Of a stretch of 64,000 bases of DNA, positions 11,014 through 20,229 are shown piece by piece. A program made the position numbers and the translations under genes. The DNA comes from Vanilla planifolia (Eukaryota > Streptophyta > Magnoliopsida > Asparagales > Orchidaceae). The notes beneath the pieces were generated by a model. It saw nothing but the letters and a program-made list of their open reading frames with translations, ran no database searches and was not told the origin of the DNA. Location of the stretch: assembly GCA_023846275.1 (NCBI GenBank), contig CM043865.1:27013912-27077911 (forward strand). The letters are read 5' to 3'. The first letter of the stretch is position 1; each line of letters opens with the position of its first letter.

Positions 11014-14000
11014 ACTTACTGCCTAGTGTGAATTAACCTCTACAGAAGGTGGTTTATGTGAACAGCATGATACAGCTAAAATGATTGCTTAATATAGTAC
11101 TTGCTAACCGCATTGTGTTGTGGATCATCCTCATGAGGTAGTGACATCAATTAGTCACCCGCAAAACATAACCTTAACCTTAACCATTGCTTTGAAACAA
11201 TCCAAACCATAAGTAGAACTAATGTGAAAAAATTTGTAGGTTTGGATTTATTTAACAAAAGTGGGGATGTAATCCCTCCCTCAACAATGAAAACTTGACT
11301 ATGTTGAGTAGTTAAAGAGTTACATCCATGGTGAAGTTTCCAATGTGTCTCCTAAGGTGACAATTGTCAATGTCTTTGAGAAGTGGTGTTACCCCATTAC
11401 ATGTTATAACATTTGAACCCTTTGTCACGAAACATTTGATGGATAGTGATTAGAATTAACTAGGAGTTCATGGTCGTGGTGCATCTGTGAGAATTGAATA
11501 TCTATCTTTAGTAGTATAAAGCTTGAATCATCTGATAAAAAGTTCTCTAAAGCATAAAGATATGAAAATTTGCTAACTATTGAGAAGAATATTAATTATA
11601 AGTTTAGCGATGTAGTTAAAACTTCAGCAATGCTTGAATATGTCTGGTTGTCAGTGTTTAAGGCATCATTATCAGTAAAATGAGCTGTTGTGGGGCAATT
11701 TAAAATACTCATTTTGTCTAAAGAATCATTTGCAAATATGATGGACTCATCGTTGGTAGAAATCGTGATATTGTTGTCTACAACTGAGGTATACTGTTTT
11801 AATTCATCAGCATGTCATATGTTACCTATCTTGTAGTGAAAATGCAACAATGACAAAATTTGATAGGTAGTCATCAAAACTTGAGCAGTGCTGAGTGTCA
11901 TGACTCAACCTTTTTATGTCAAAGTTTTGCCTCTTATTTGGTCATTCCATACCAATTAAAGAAGGTTTTACTCCAAAAGGTCATCTAAACTTGTTGAGAC
12001 CATACCCCATGGTCTTATATTTTTGGCCCATAAGCTTCTTGTTTTTTTGGTAATATGAGACTATTTGTCTTTATATCTTTTCACTTAGAAGCATATCAGG
12101 AGTTGTTTATTGTCTAGTAATTTCACTATTAGGACATAATAATTTCCCAATCTTTGTCAGTCCTCATTATTGTTTTGTTTATTCTCAAATCACATAGTAC
12201 TATGAGATGTCCTATGATGTTATAAATTATGTTTACTATATGACATATTGTTATCGTTTAGCAGTGTTATTCTAGCTAAAATGGGTTTTATTTTAAAAGA
12301 CTATTTAACATCTTTAAACATGATCTTATATATATAATTTAAATTTTTACTCTTTTTTGATACCTAATTTTTTTATTTTGTATCTCTTCATCTATAATCC
12401 TAGTAAGTGCTTTTTCTTGTTTAGTAATTTTATCTTCAGGATATCACTCACTAGCCATTTCCCGCCCTCTTTGGTCGTTGGCATCACAATGAACATAATA
12501 GAATCATCAACTCATAAAATACTTATATAATCCTCCCACGATGGGAGAAATGTGGGGTTACAAATTGGAAATCCAGGGATATGGCGGTCAATTGATAAGA
12601 GTAATGAAAACTTGTCTAGCATGTCTCAAAGTCATTTTGGTTTCTCATTTAAGATGCATCAACTTTCCTTCTAGAAGCTCATGGAGTACTTTCTTATGAA
12701 CAAGTGTTTCATTACTTAGGATGCATCTACTTACCTTCTATCTAAAACATATCATTGCTCGATTACAAAAGTTATCCCGTTCTTTGTTATGCACATGCAC
12801 ATTTCCCTATTATGGGTTGAGTTCATCCATTGCTTAGAGTTGATAGTTGGAATTAATAACTCTTTGTCACCAGTAAGACTATAAGAGATAATTTTTAAAA
12901 TATGTAAAGATTTGAGACTATGATTCAAGGTGGATTTTGTGATAAGTAGTCTTATTGAAACCGAAAAATAAGTGTTTACCTTCCTATTGTTCACAACATT
13001 GTCATATAGCCATAATCTTTCCAAAAGCACATGTTCATTTTTCTTGGACATGACATCAAACCAAACCTTTTCCTTGTACAAAACTAACAAAATTGCTTAA
13101 TCCTTTTTGAGATTTTGTGTACACAAAGCTATTGAAATGGGTTAGGATTGGGGCTCTAGTGTAAGGTTCATGTTGTCAATTCCTATCGGAAAAATGGCAT
13201 TGAACAATTGCTTATATTATTAACTAATTTACAAGTTTTATCGTCCTAAAAATGTGCTTCGATCAACTTGAGTAAGAAAATGATAACAACGAGGGATTAG
13301 CAAATATTTATTTAGACCTTAAAGGAGATATTAATATTGAGGAATCTTTATGTGTAGGTGTCTTGTTTGTTTAGCCCCATTGATCTCAAGAATTGGGATC
13401 ACATTATGGGCATTCAGCAATTATGGGTTCATACTTATTACATTTATGATATTATGTATCAGGTTAATTATAAAAAATGTCAATAAGATTAGAGTCAATT
13501 TTTTGTGTTCCTTCTTGACATTAGGATTCTATGATGTAGTAAAACTAGCATAGGTGTAAGAGGTAATAGCTTGTCTAATTGGTGTGGCTTGTACCTCCTT
13601 GACTTTGGGTGCATTATGATATTAATGTGACATCAAATTAATTCAAAATCAAAGTGACATTATATATTTCTCTTTGAAGGTATTAACCGTATTTTAAAAC
13701 TTCATAGAAGATTTGTAGTTGCAATGCATTACTAAACTTGGCCACAGTGAAACTTTGTAGTTGAAATTGATCATGAGTTCTTTCTTTTGAGACATATATT
13801 TAGAAACTTTCATTTTTCCTTTCTTAAGCTGTTATAGTGCAGCTAATGACCTTTCTTAATACGTACTTTGTAGGTATTAAAATTTTAATTGTTCATCTTG
13901 TCCTTTGTATCAACTACTTTTTGGTTGAAAATGGCATGGTTTTGCTCAAGTCTTATCAAATATATTTTCCTGACCTATTAGTCCCATCCTAGCAGATTGA

Positions 14001-14535
14001 GCTTTATTCATTTTAGACATTTGATACCAATTAAAATAATGGTCTTTCTTGATTAAACCAATCCATAGACACTTTAGGGTCTCTTTGATCATCAAACAAG
14101 GGTGCTCTTACCTTTGCGTGCTTAATATTATGTTTATTTTCCCATTCATAGTCATAATATCTCACTATCTCTGGGTGTTGTGGGTGTCTAGGTGATTGTT
14201 GCGAAACTTTTTCTTGTTATAAGTAGGAAGTCTGCCTTCATGGAAGTCTTCACATTGATTATTTTTCCGCTTTCATGAAGTCTTTGATTCGTGGTGGTGA
14301 CTCTTTTGCACATATCACTCTACTGGGATAATTCTTGTTGGGTTTGAGTATTTTGAACTATATTCAACAAGGTGTTCATGTCGTTTTGGAGGTCCTCATA
14401 TCCCTTGTTCAGGTTCTCTAGCAAAGTTGTTGTGATAATATCACAACGGAAATAGATTGTGCATGATTTGGGAATTATGCAAACCGTTATGATACCATTT
14501 TTGATGTAGCGTGATACCAGAGTGCTTGTTAATGT

Positions 14536-14955
14536 CCAACAAGAGTGCCAATTCAATGCTAACTAATCTAGGTCTAAAGAGACCTTTGTTTTAAAATAGC
14601 ATTTTTTTTCACTAAAACGAGGGTTGGTGGTTGAAGCTTAACTTTTGTATATTGGGAATTTGAAGGAGATTTTAATTAAAGGGGTGAGTGTATGTAGTTG
14701 CTTTAAGTTGTTGGGACACGGGGAATGGGGATTGGAGTCCATGGTGTATGTTGGAGGGATTTGGATAAGCTCTGAGTGGAATTTGTGTGGGATAAATTTG
14801 TAGGATAACAAATCTTTAAATAAGGATCCCAATGACTTAAGGATTTTAAATTCCCAAACTAAGGGAAGTGGTTTTTATTTTAGTTACTTTAACGGAATAA
14901 AGTTTTAATGTTGATGAAGTGTTAATTTTAGAGGGAATAAGGGAGTTAAACTGTC
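14536..14955 (+). repeat. Right copy of diverged direct repeat (LTR-like)
   Basis: Partner of 9799-10270. Just upstream, the minus-strand frame over 14320-14556 is Asn/Gln/Thr-rich (for example NKGYEDLQNDMNTLL), which could be a gag-type coiled segment, but no family can be named. Confidence 0.5.
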
Positions 14956-15342
14956 TTTTTGTGTGTAATCTAGGAATATAGTTCAATGAAATATTCTTCC
15001 AGGGTTTTAAGAAAACTAGAAAAGATAGTTATAATCCTTTTTTTCGATTGGTAAGCTTAGGGGTGCAGTAAATGACACATCCTTGAATGATTTTTTTTTG
15101 CATATGTTTATATTCAATGCCAATAAGCACACTTTTATAGACTGTTGTTTAGGACATACTAACATGACCAAAATTTTTTATGCATGCACTTCTCCAATCC
15201 ACTTGATTTCCATCTCATAGTGATATGAACTTGTCGACCTTGAAATTTTAAGCTATCTCGAAGGGTATACTAAGTCACGTTTATTTCTTTAATAACTTTG
15301 AGTATTACTTTAAAAATCTAGATCTTTAGTATACCTTGTAAT

Positions 15343-15434
15343 GTACTTGTGCAACTCTATTTGTCTTTATCATAATAGACAAACAGAGGTACTTGTGCAA
15401 CTTTTTTTTTGCTTTATCATAATAGACAAACAAA
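15343..15434. repeat. 46-bp tandem duplication carrying a small hairpin
   Basis: GTACTTGTGCAAC starts at 15343 and again at 15389. Each unit contains an inverted pair TTTGTC...GACAAA around a TTATCATAAT loop. It lies about 75 bases left of the Copia cluster. Confidence 0.8.
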
Positions 15435-15507
15435 GGGATACAATCAGGGAAAAATATTTTTTAATTTATTTTTGTTTTCTTTCTTGTAAGTAAGCATCGG
15501 ATTAACT

Positions 15508-15844
15508 TGTTGCTAAACCCTAAGGTAGAAGACGACGGAAGAGACGGAACGGCGGAACAACAAATAAACAGAAAGTGGAATTAAAATAAAGCTGCTTAAT
15601 TCATTCCATCATTCCATTAGATTCAGAAACTAATTACATGCTTAAATAGCCTAATGCAGGCTTAACAGACTTCATTAATGCGCCACTAATCACGCCAACT
15701 CACTAACCTACTAGCCCACAAATGCAGCTGGAAAAACGCAAAACCGTTTGACACGGTTGACTGACACGTTTGACACATTTGATTCGTTGACTGACCTGTG
15801 ACACGTTTGACTGACACGTGACACGTTTGAATCAAATTCCAACA
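15508..15844 (-). repeat. 3' LTR of copy 1
   Basis: In minus-strand sense it begins TGTTGGAATTTGATT at 15844 and ends near 15508. It matches the other three LTRs of the cluster, except that about 11 bases are missing just inside the 15508 end. The outer flank is ordinary DNA, so this is the true left edge of the cluster. U3 is packed with TTGAC motifs and one CACGTG. Confidence 0.9.
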
Positions 15845-15993
15845 CTCCCCCTTGATTCAAACTTCATTATACCTAATTTGTCTCGAAAGTATTCGAATTT
15901 GCTTCTTGGTAAAGCTTTAGTTAGAACATCTGCTGTCTGATCATCAGTCCCAGTATATTGTAGTTCAATTTCTCTCTTCTCAATAAAGTGCAT

Positions 15994-17145
15994 TTAAATG
16001 TCGATATGCTTGGTTCTGTTGTGATGTATTGGATTTTTGGCAATTGCAATGGTTGACTGTTTATCACAATAAATGATAATTGCTTGGTTCTGTTCTTGAT
16101 TTATTTCGGCTAGTAAACGCCTTAACCAGACTCCCTGACATGCTGCTGCGCATACTGCATTGTATTCTGCTTCTGATGTTGATAATGCAACAGTGGCCTG
16201 TTTCTTTGAACTCCAACAAATTGCATTGTTGCCAAAGATAAATGTATGCCCAGATGTGCTTCTTCGATCTTCAACACACCCAGCCCAATCACTATCACTG
16301 TATCTTACCAAAGATGGTGAATTTGATGTTGTAAACAAAAGTCCATGGGTATAAGTACCTGTAATGTATCTAAGGATTCTCTTTGCTGCTCCAAGGTATT
16401 GTTTTGTTGGATTTTGCATGAATCTTGAAATTACTCCAACTGGATATGAAATGTCAGGTCTAATGTGAATTAGATACATCAAACTTCCAACTAGGCTTCT
16501 AAACTGAGTAGAATCTGCTGCTTAAGTCCCATCATCTACCATCAATTTTTCATTTGGGTTCATTGGTGTTGGAACAGAATGACAACCATCCAACCCAAAT
16601 TTCTTCAAGAGGTCTCTTGCATACTTCCTTTGTGAAATGAATATGGTCCCTCTCTCTTGTTCTACCTTGAGCCCAAGAAAATAATGCATCTTGCCAAGAT
16701 CAGTCATTTCAAACTGCTGTAACATGCACTATCTGAATTGTTGAATCATCTCCTGACTAGTCTCCATGTATATCATGTCATCCACATACAAGTATACAAC
16801 TAGTAGGCCTTCAGATCCCTTTCTTTTCACATACAAATTTGGCTCATTTTTGCTCCTTTCAAATCCAGATTTCAGAAAATGAGAATCAATTTTGCTATAC
16901 CAAGCTCTTGGAGCCTGTTTTAAGCCATAGAGGGCCTTGAAGCCTTTGTGAGTCTCATCTAGTTGACTGAACAGGTGCTTGAAGCCTGTCATTTGATTAG
17001 AACAACTGCTGTCCAAAAACCAAATTTTGCTGACGTCAAAATTTTTTTCGGTTCTAGCCATGAGCACTTTCTGCTGATCGTTCTTTTCTTCTACAAAACT
17101 GGCCTGCTCTTCATCTCTTTGCTTCTTGTAACAATCGGCTTGCAC
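15994..17145 (-). pseudogene. Broken Copia pol: protease scrap, RT second half, RNase H
   Basis: One continuous frame interrupted by three nonsense codons. It starts with the end of the second zinc knuckle, then a protease-like WFLDSSCSNQMTG in which the catalytic D-S/T-G has become D-S-S. It then jumps to RT (LYGLKQAPRAWY, catalytic YLYVDDM) and continues to Copia RNase H (SDSDWAGC, TSGHTFIFG, STSEAEYNA, HHNRTKHIDI). After the stop at 15994 the frame continues with the normal C-terminal tail (TADVLTKALP), so this stop truncates RNase H. The integrase is deleted. Confidence 0.9.
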
Positions 17146-18129
17146 GTGCCCGTAATTGTGACAATAGTGGCATTCGACATTTTTCTTTGATTCATCTTTG
17201 TGCTTTTTATAACATTCGGCTTGCCTGTGACCAAATCGGTGACAGTAAAAACATTCGACATTTTTTTTCGATTGTTCATCAAACTGCTTTTTATTTTCAG
17301 CAAATCCCGGTTTATTTCTGGCTGAACCGGGTTTAATTTTAGTCGAACCGAAATACTTCTTATTTTCGGTTGACCAATCCCGTTCGGTTGATCAATTCCT
17401 TCCTCTTCCACGCGCATTGCTGCATGCTCGGCCACCCAAAAAATTTCCTGTGTAAAAAGCTTCCGGGTCTTCATTCTCTTCATTTCAGTTGAGCTGTGAC
17501 TCGTTTATCTGCAATGATCCCATGAGCTCATTGAAAGTGTACATCGCAAGATCCTTTGAATCCTTAATTGCAGCCACCACGTGATCAAATTTCGGCGTCA
17601 AGCTTCGCAGAATTTTCGTCGCCACGATTTGCTATGTAAGCTTCTCTCAATGTGCCCAAATTTGATTCACAATACCTGACGTTCGTGATAAGAAATCTTG
17701 GATTGTTTCTCCGTGCTTCATGAAGAGAGTTTCAAAGTCTCTGCGCAATAGTTGCAGTTTGATTGCAATCACCCGCGAACTCCCTTGAAACGCCGTTTTC
17801 AGTGTGGTCCAAGCTTCATTCGCCGAATTTGCTGCTGCTATTTTAGAAAAAATCGTTTCATGCACTGCTTGCTGGATGTATAGTGCCTTCGCATCTTTCT
17901 TCTGCGTATCATGCAGATTAGTGTCTAGGTCAGGGACACCATTTTCTACCAGATCCCATAAACCTTGTGATTTAAACAAGGTTTTCATTTTGATGCTCCA
18001 GAACTTGTAATTTTCGCCTTTAAAAACTGGAATTCCCGGTGAAGACATGCTGTTTGTCACTGCGTCAGCCATTGCTTCCTTGCTGTTTGCGCTGTTTGCC
18101 TTCGTGTCTTCGAAAAATCCTTCACTCAT
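17091..18129 (-). pseudogene. Copia gag relic with two zinc knuckles
   Basis: Starts at ATG 18129 and reads as a Copia gag: FKGENYKFWSIKMKTLFKSQ, NEAWTTLKTAFQG, LRRDFETLFMKHGETIQDFL. A frameshift near 17640 interrupts it; beyond that the gag continues in other frames to two CCHC knuckles (CFYCHRFGHRQAEC and CHYCHNYGHVQADC), then into protease. Copia gag packages the element RNA in cytoplasmic particles. Frameshift and stops make this copy non-functional. Confidence 0.88.
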
Positions 18130-18322
18130 TGCCGTCTGTTCTCGGTTTCTTTCCCACCGGTGCTTTCTTTGTAGGATTCGACGTCCTCTTGCTCTCGGAC
18201 TTCGTCGTTCTCCTCAGATTTCTCCTCACAGCCTTCTCGTACTGCTTCTTCCTCGGTTTTACGGTCACGCTAGCACTGCCGTGGCCAACATTGTCTCTTC
18301 TGTAAACTATCTTTCTTCGCAC
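18122..18322 (-). CDS. Basic leader ORF upstream of gag (copy 1)
   Basis: A 66-codon frame in the element leader encoding a strongly basic peptide (GHGSASVTVKPRKK, RRNLRR, NPTKKAPVGKKPR). Its TGA overlaps the gag ATG in another frame, as in AATGAGTGA, an arrangement that can couple termination to re-initiation. Its first codon here is GTG where copy 2 has ATG, so this copy may have lost its start. Copy 2 keeps the same frame through an in-frame 3-base insertion. I know no named family for this peptide. Function is unknown; nucleic-acid binding is only suggested by charge. Confidence 0.45.
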   Translation of the reverse strand: MRRKIVYRRDNVGHGSASVTVKPRKKQYEKAVRRNLRRTTKSESKRTSNPTKKAPVGKKPRTDGNE

Positions 18323-18519
18323 AAGAGACGTGAAAAAAAAATTGCTTCATTGCTCTGCTGCTTCCTTCAAAAGCAGACGTCAAAACAGAAACAATAAAGC
18401 GAAACCTCGCCGACGTAACTTGACGTAAACTATTTTTGATACCAATTGTTAGGGTTTGGCCTGCCGTACCCTAGCTCCTCTGCTTCTTCCTTCTGCCGTG
18501 GCCTGGTTCTGATACCAAA

Positions 18520-18844
18520 TGTTAGGGTTTCGGTTCTAAGCCTTAAGGTAGATGACGACGGAAGGGACGGAACGACGGAACAGCAAATAAGCAGAAAGTG
18601 GAATTAAAATAAAGCTGCTTAATTCATTCCATCATTCTATTAGATTCAAAAACTAATTACATGCTTAAATAGCCTAATGCAGGCTTAACAGACTTCATTA
18701 ATGCGCCACTAATCACGCCAACTCCTTAACCCACTAGCCCACAAACGCAGCTGGGAAAACGCAAAACCGTTTGACATGGTTGACTGACACGTTTGACACA
18801 TTTGACTCGTTGACTGACTCGTTGACTGATGTGACACGTTTGAA
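18520..18844 (-). repeat. 5' LTR of copy 1, outer end truncated
   Basis: In minus-strand sense it ends ...CCTAACA at 18520, directly followed by TTTGGTATCAGAACCAGG, the initiator-Met tRNA primer site. Its outer end stops at about 18844, without the terminal TGTTGGAATTTGATT found in the other LTRs. It abuts unrelated sequence. U3 carries several TTGACT repeats. Confidence 0.88.
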
Positions 18845-19467
18845 GGCTGGAGATGCTGTGAATCCTTAAGATTTTGCCGGTCCTAGAAGCCTTGCTGAGT
18901 TGAGAGGAGCAAGAGTTGATGCAACCAAGAATATTGATTCTATCTCCTCTCCGAAGCCTGAGAGCATGAAGTCCTTGAAGGAAGCAGAGCTTCCAGGTTA
19001 TGATGTTTTTGTTTCGTTTGAAGGTCCAAAGACACTTAATGTTCTGAAGCGAAAAAGGGGTGTTGGGCTCCAAAATGGAGCAATCTTGGTTGCCAGCAAC
19101 AGAAAAGAAGAGAATGAAGTGAAATTGCATTCAAGGAGAGATGCACACAAAGGAAATTTTGAAAACTATGATCAGATTGGAGTTGATCAACCAAAGGTCG
19201 AAACATGTGTTGAAGAGGGAACTTTGAATCATGCAGATGGTGATAGAATAACTCGTGGGCCGCATGGCATTGGAGATGAAACATAACCTTGGTATTCTAA
19301 TCCGACAGATGCTGGATGCGAGGCCGAGACAGGTGTGGATTACAAGAGGAAGTATGACATCACAGGATGCATGGATGTCGACTCCGATGAACATGATGAA
19401 GAAGATGACTTCGCCAAAAGGATTGGTCTTATTTACCCTTAGGATTCAACTTATGTCAGGGTTAGCT
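18845..19467 (+). pseudogene. Foreign coding-like fragment between the two Copia copies
   Basis: This 623-bp block does not match either Copia copy. One plus-strand frame is open for about 135 codons from 18870 to 19286 with non-random composition (SLAELRGARVDATKN, ELPGYDVFVSFEGPKTLN, GVGLQNGAILVASNRKEE). After a stop the likely continuation shifts frame and reads DVDSDEHDEEDDFAKRIG before another stop near 19438. It looks like part of a cellular gene carried in by the element or trapped by rearrangement. I do not recognise the protein. No ATG starts the frame and a stop precedes it at 18867. Confidence 0.5.
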
Positions 19468-19501
19468 TATTGGGTGTAGTGAAGTTTGAATCAAGGAGGA
19501 G
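19468..19501 (+). repeat. Relic of element 3' end with polypurine tract before LTR C
   Basis: The 34 bases before this LTR (TTGGGTGTAGTGAAG...AAGGAGGAG) match the sequence before the 3' LTR at 21899. They include the polypurine tract that primes plus-strand synthesis, so this LTR once served as the 3' LTR of an upstream unit. Confidence 0.85.
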
Positions 19502-19830
19502 TGTTGGAATTTAATTCAAACGTGTCACGTGTCAGTCAACGAGTCAGTCAACAAGTCAAATGTGTCAAACGTGTCAGTCAACTGTGTCAAACGGTTTTGC
19601 GTTTTTCCAGTTGCGTTTGTGGGTTGGTGGGTTAGTAAGTTGGCGTGATTAGTGGCGCATTAATGAAGTTTGTTATGCCTGCATTAGGTTATTTAAGCAT
19701 GTAATTAGTCCCTGAATTATGAATGAATTAAACAGCTTTATTTTAATTCCATTTTCTGTTTATTTGTTGTTCCGCCGTTCCGTCCCTTTCGTCGTCTTCT
19801 ATCTTAGGGTTTAGAACCGAAACCCTAACA
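19502..19830 (+). repeat. LTR C (5' LTR of copy 2)
   Basis: Begins TGTTGGAATTTAATTC and ends AACCCTAACA. U3 contains repeated GTGTCA/GTCAAC units (TTGAC on the other strand) and CACGTG. A TATTTAAGCATG element near 19690 is a plausible TATA box. Confidence 0.93.
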
Positions 19831-19832
19831 TT

Positions 19833-19844
19833 TGGTATCAGAGC
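19833..19844 (+). promoter_or_regulatory. Primer-binding site (tRNA-iMet type)
   Basis: TGGTATCAGAGC lies just inside the LTR end. This string is the standard Copia primer site complementary to the 3' end of initiator methionine tRNA. A second LTR-end-plus-primer-like copy, CCCTAACAATTGGTATTAGA, follows at 19864-19883. Confidence 0.92.
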
Positions 19845-19990
19845 CAGGCCACGACAGGCCAAACCCTAACAATTGGTATTAGAGACAGTTTACGTCAAGT
19901 TAAGGCAGCGAGGTTTTGTTTATTGTTTCGGTTTCGACGTTTGCTTTGGAAGGAAGCAGCAGAGCAATAAAGGTGTTATACACGTCTCTC

Positions 19991-20116
19991 ATGCGAAGAG
20001 AGATTGTTTACGGAAGTGACAACATTGGCCACGGTAGTGCTAGCGTGACCGTAAAACCGAGGAAGACGAAGCAGTTCAAGAAGGCTTTGAGGAGAAATCT
20101 GAGGAGAACGATGTAG
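19991..20116 (+). pseudogene. Basic leader ORF (copy 2), prematurely stopped
   Basis: Begins with a true ATG (MRREIVYGSDN) and continues GHGSASVTVKPRKTKQFKKA, RRNLRR, then a TAG where copy 1 reads AAG. One in-frame codon is inserted relative to copy 1. Substitutions between the copies are mostly conservative. Confidence 0.5.
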
Positions 20117-20140
20117 TCCGAGAGTAAGAGGACATCGAAT

Positions 20141-20180
20141 CCGCTGCTGCAATTTAGAAAAAATGGTTTCGTGCATTGCT
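20141..20180 (-). repeat. Inverted scrap of gag at a deletion junction
   Basis: On the minus strand this reads HETIFSKL, matching gag HETIFSKI of copy 1, but in the orientation opposite to the element around it. It sits where leader sequence is joined to integrase, so the deletion carries inverted filler DNA. Confidence 0.7.
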
Positions 20181-20229
20181 ACACAGTTGACTACACCATA
20201 TACACCAATCAAAAGAATTCAAGCAATAT

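Larger units (their letters stand above)
8481..15507. other. Gene-poor DNA with decayed repeats
   Basis: Seven kilobases without a credible gene. The block is framed by a diverged direct-repeat pair (9799-10270 and 14536-14955) and between them has the stop-riddled texture of an old retroelement. A short segment near 12960-13030, read on the minus strand, resembles the stretch near 9840-9885 of the first repeat, so rearrangement or nesting is likely. I could not identify gag or pol motifs with confidence. Confidence 0.45.
15508..18844 (-). mobile_element. Copia LTR retrotransposon, defective copy 1
   Basis: A Copia-superfamily element read right to left: 5' LTR (18520-18844), primer site, basic leader ORF, gag, protease fused straight to the second half of reverse transcriptase, RNase H, 3' LTR (15508-15844). 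Integrase and the first half of reverse transcriptase are missing; the join is near 16945, where the protease region (FSQLDETH) runs directly into the RT motif ALYGLKQAPRAWY. Pol carries nonsense codons at 16729-16731, 16522-16524 and 15994-15996, so the copy cannot move by itself. The two LTRs are visibly similar, implying fairly recent insertion. The 5' LTR lacks its terminal 14 bases or so. Confidence 0.93.

Noticed and set aside
18039-18397. Plus-strand frames of 88 and 116 codons with hydrophobic runs
   Set aside because: They are antisense to the Copia leader and gag start of copy 1. The same DNA is explained by the minus-strand element.
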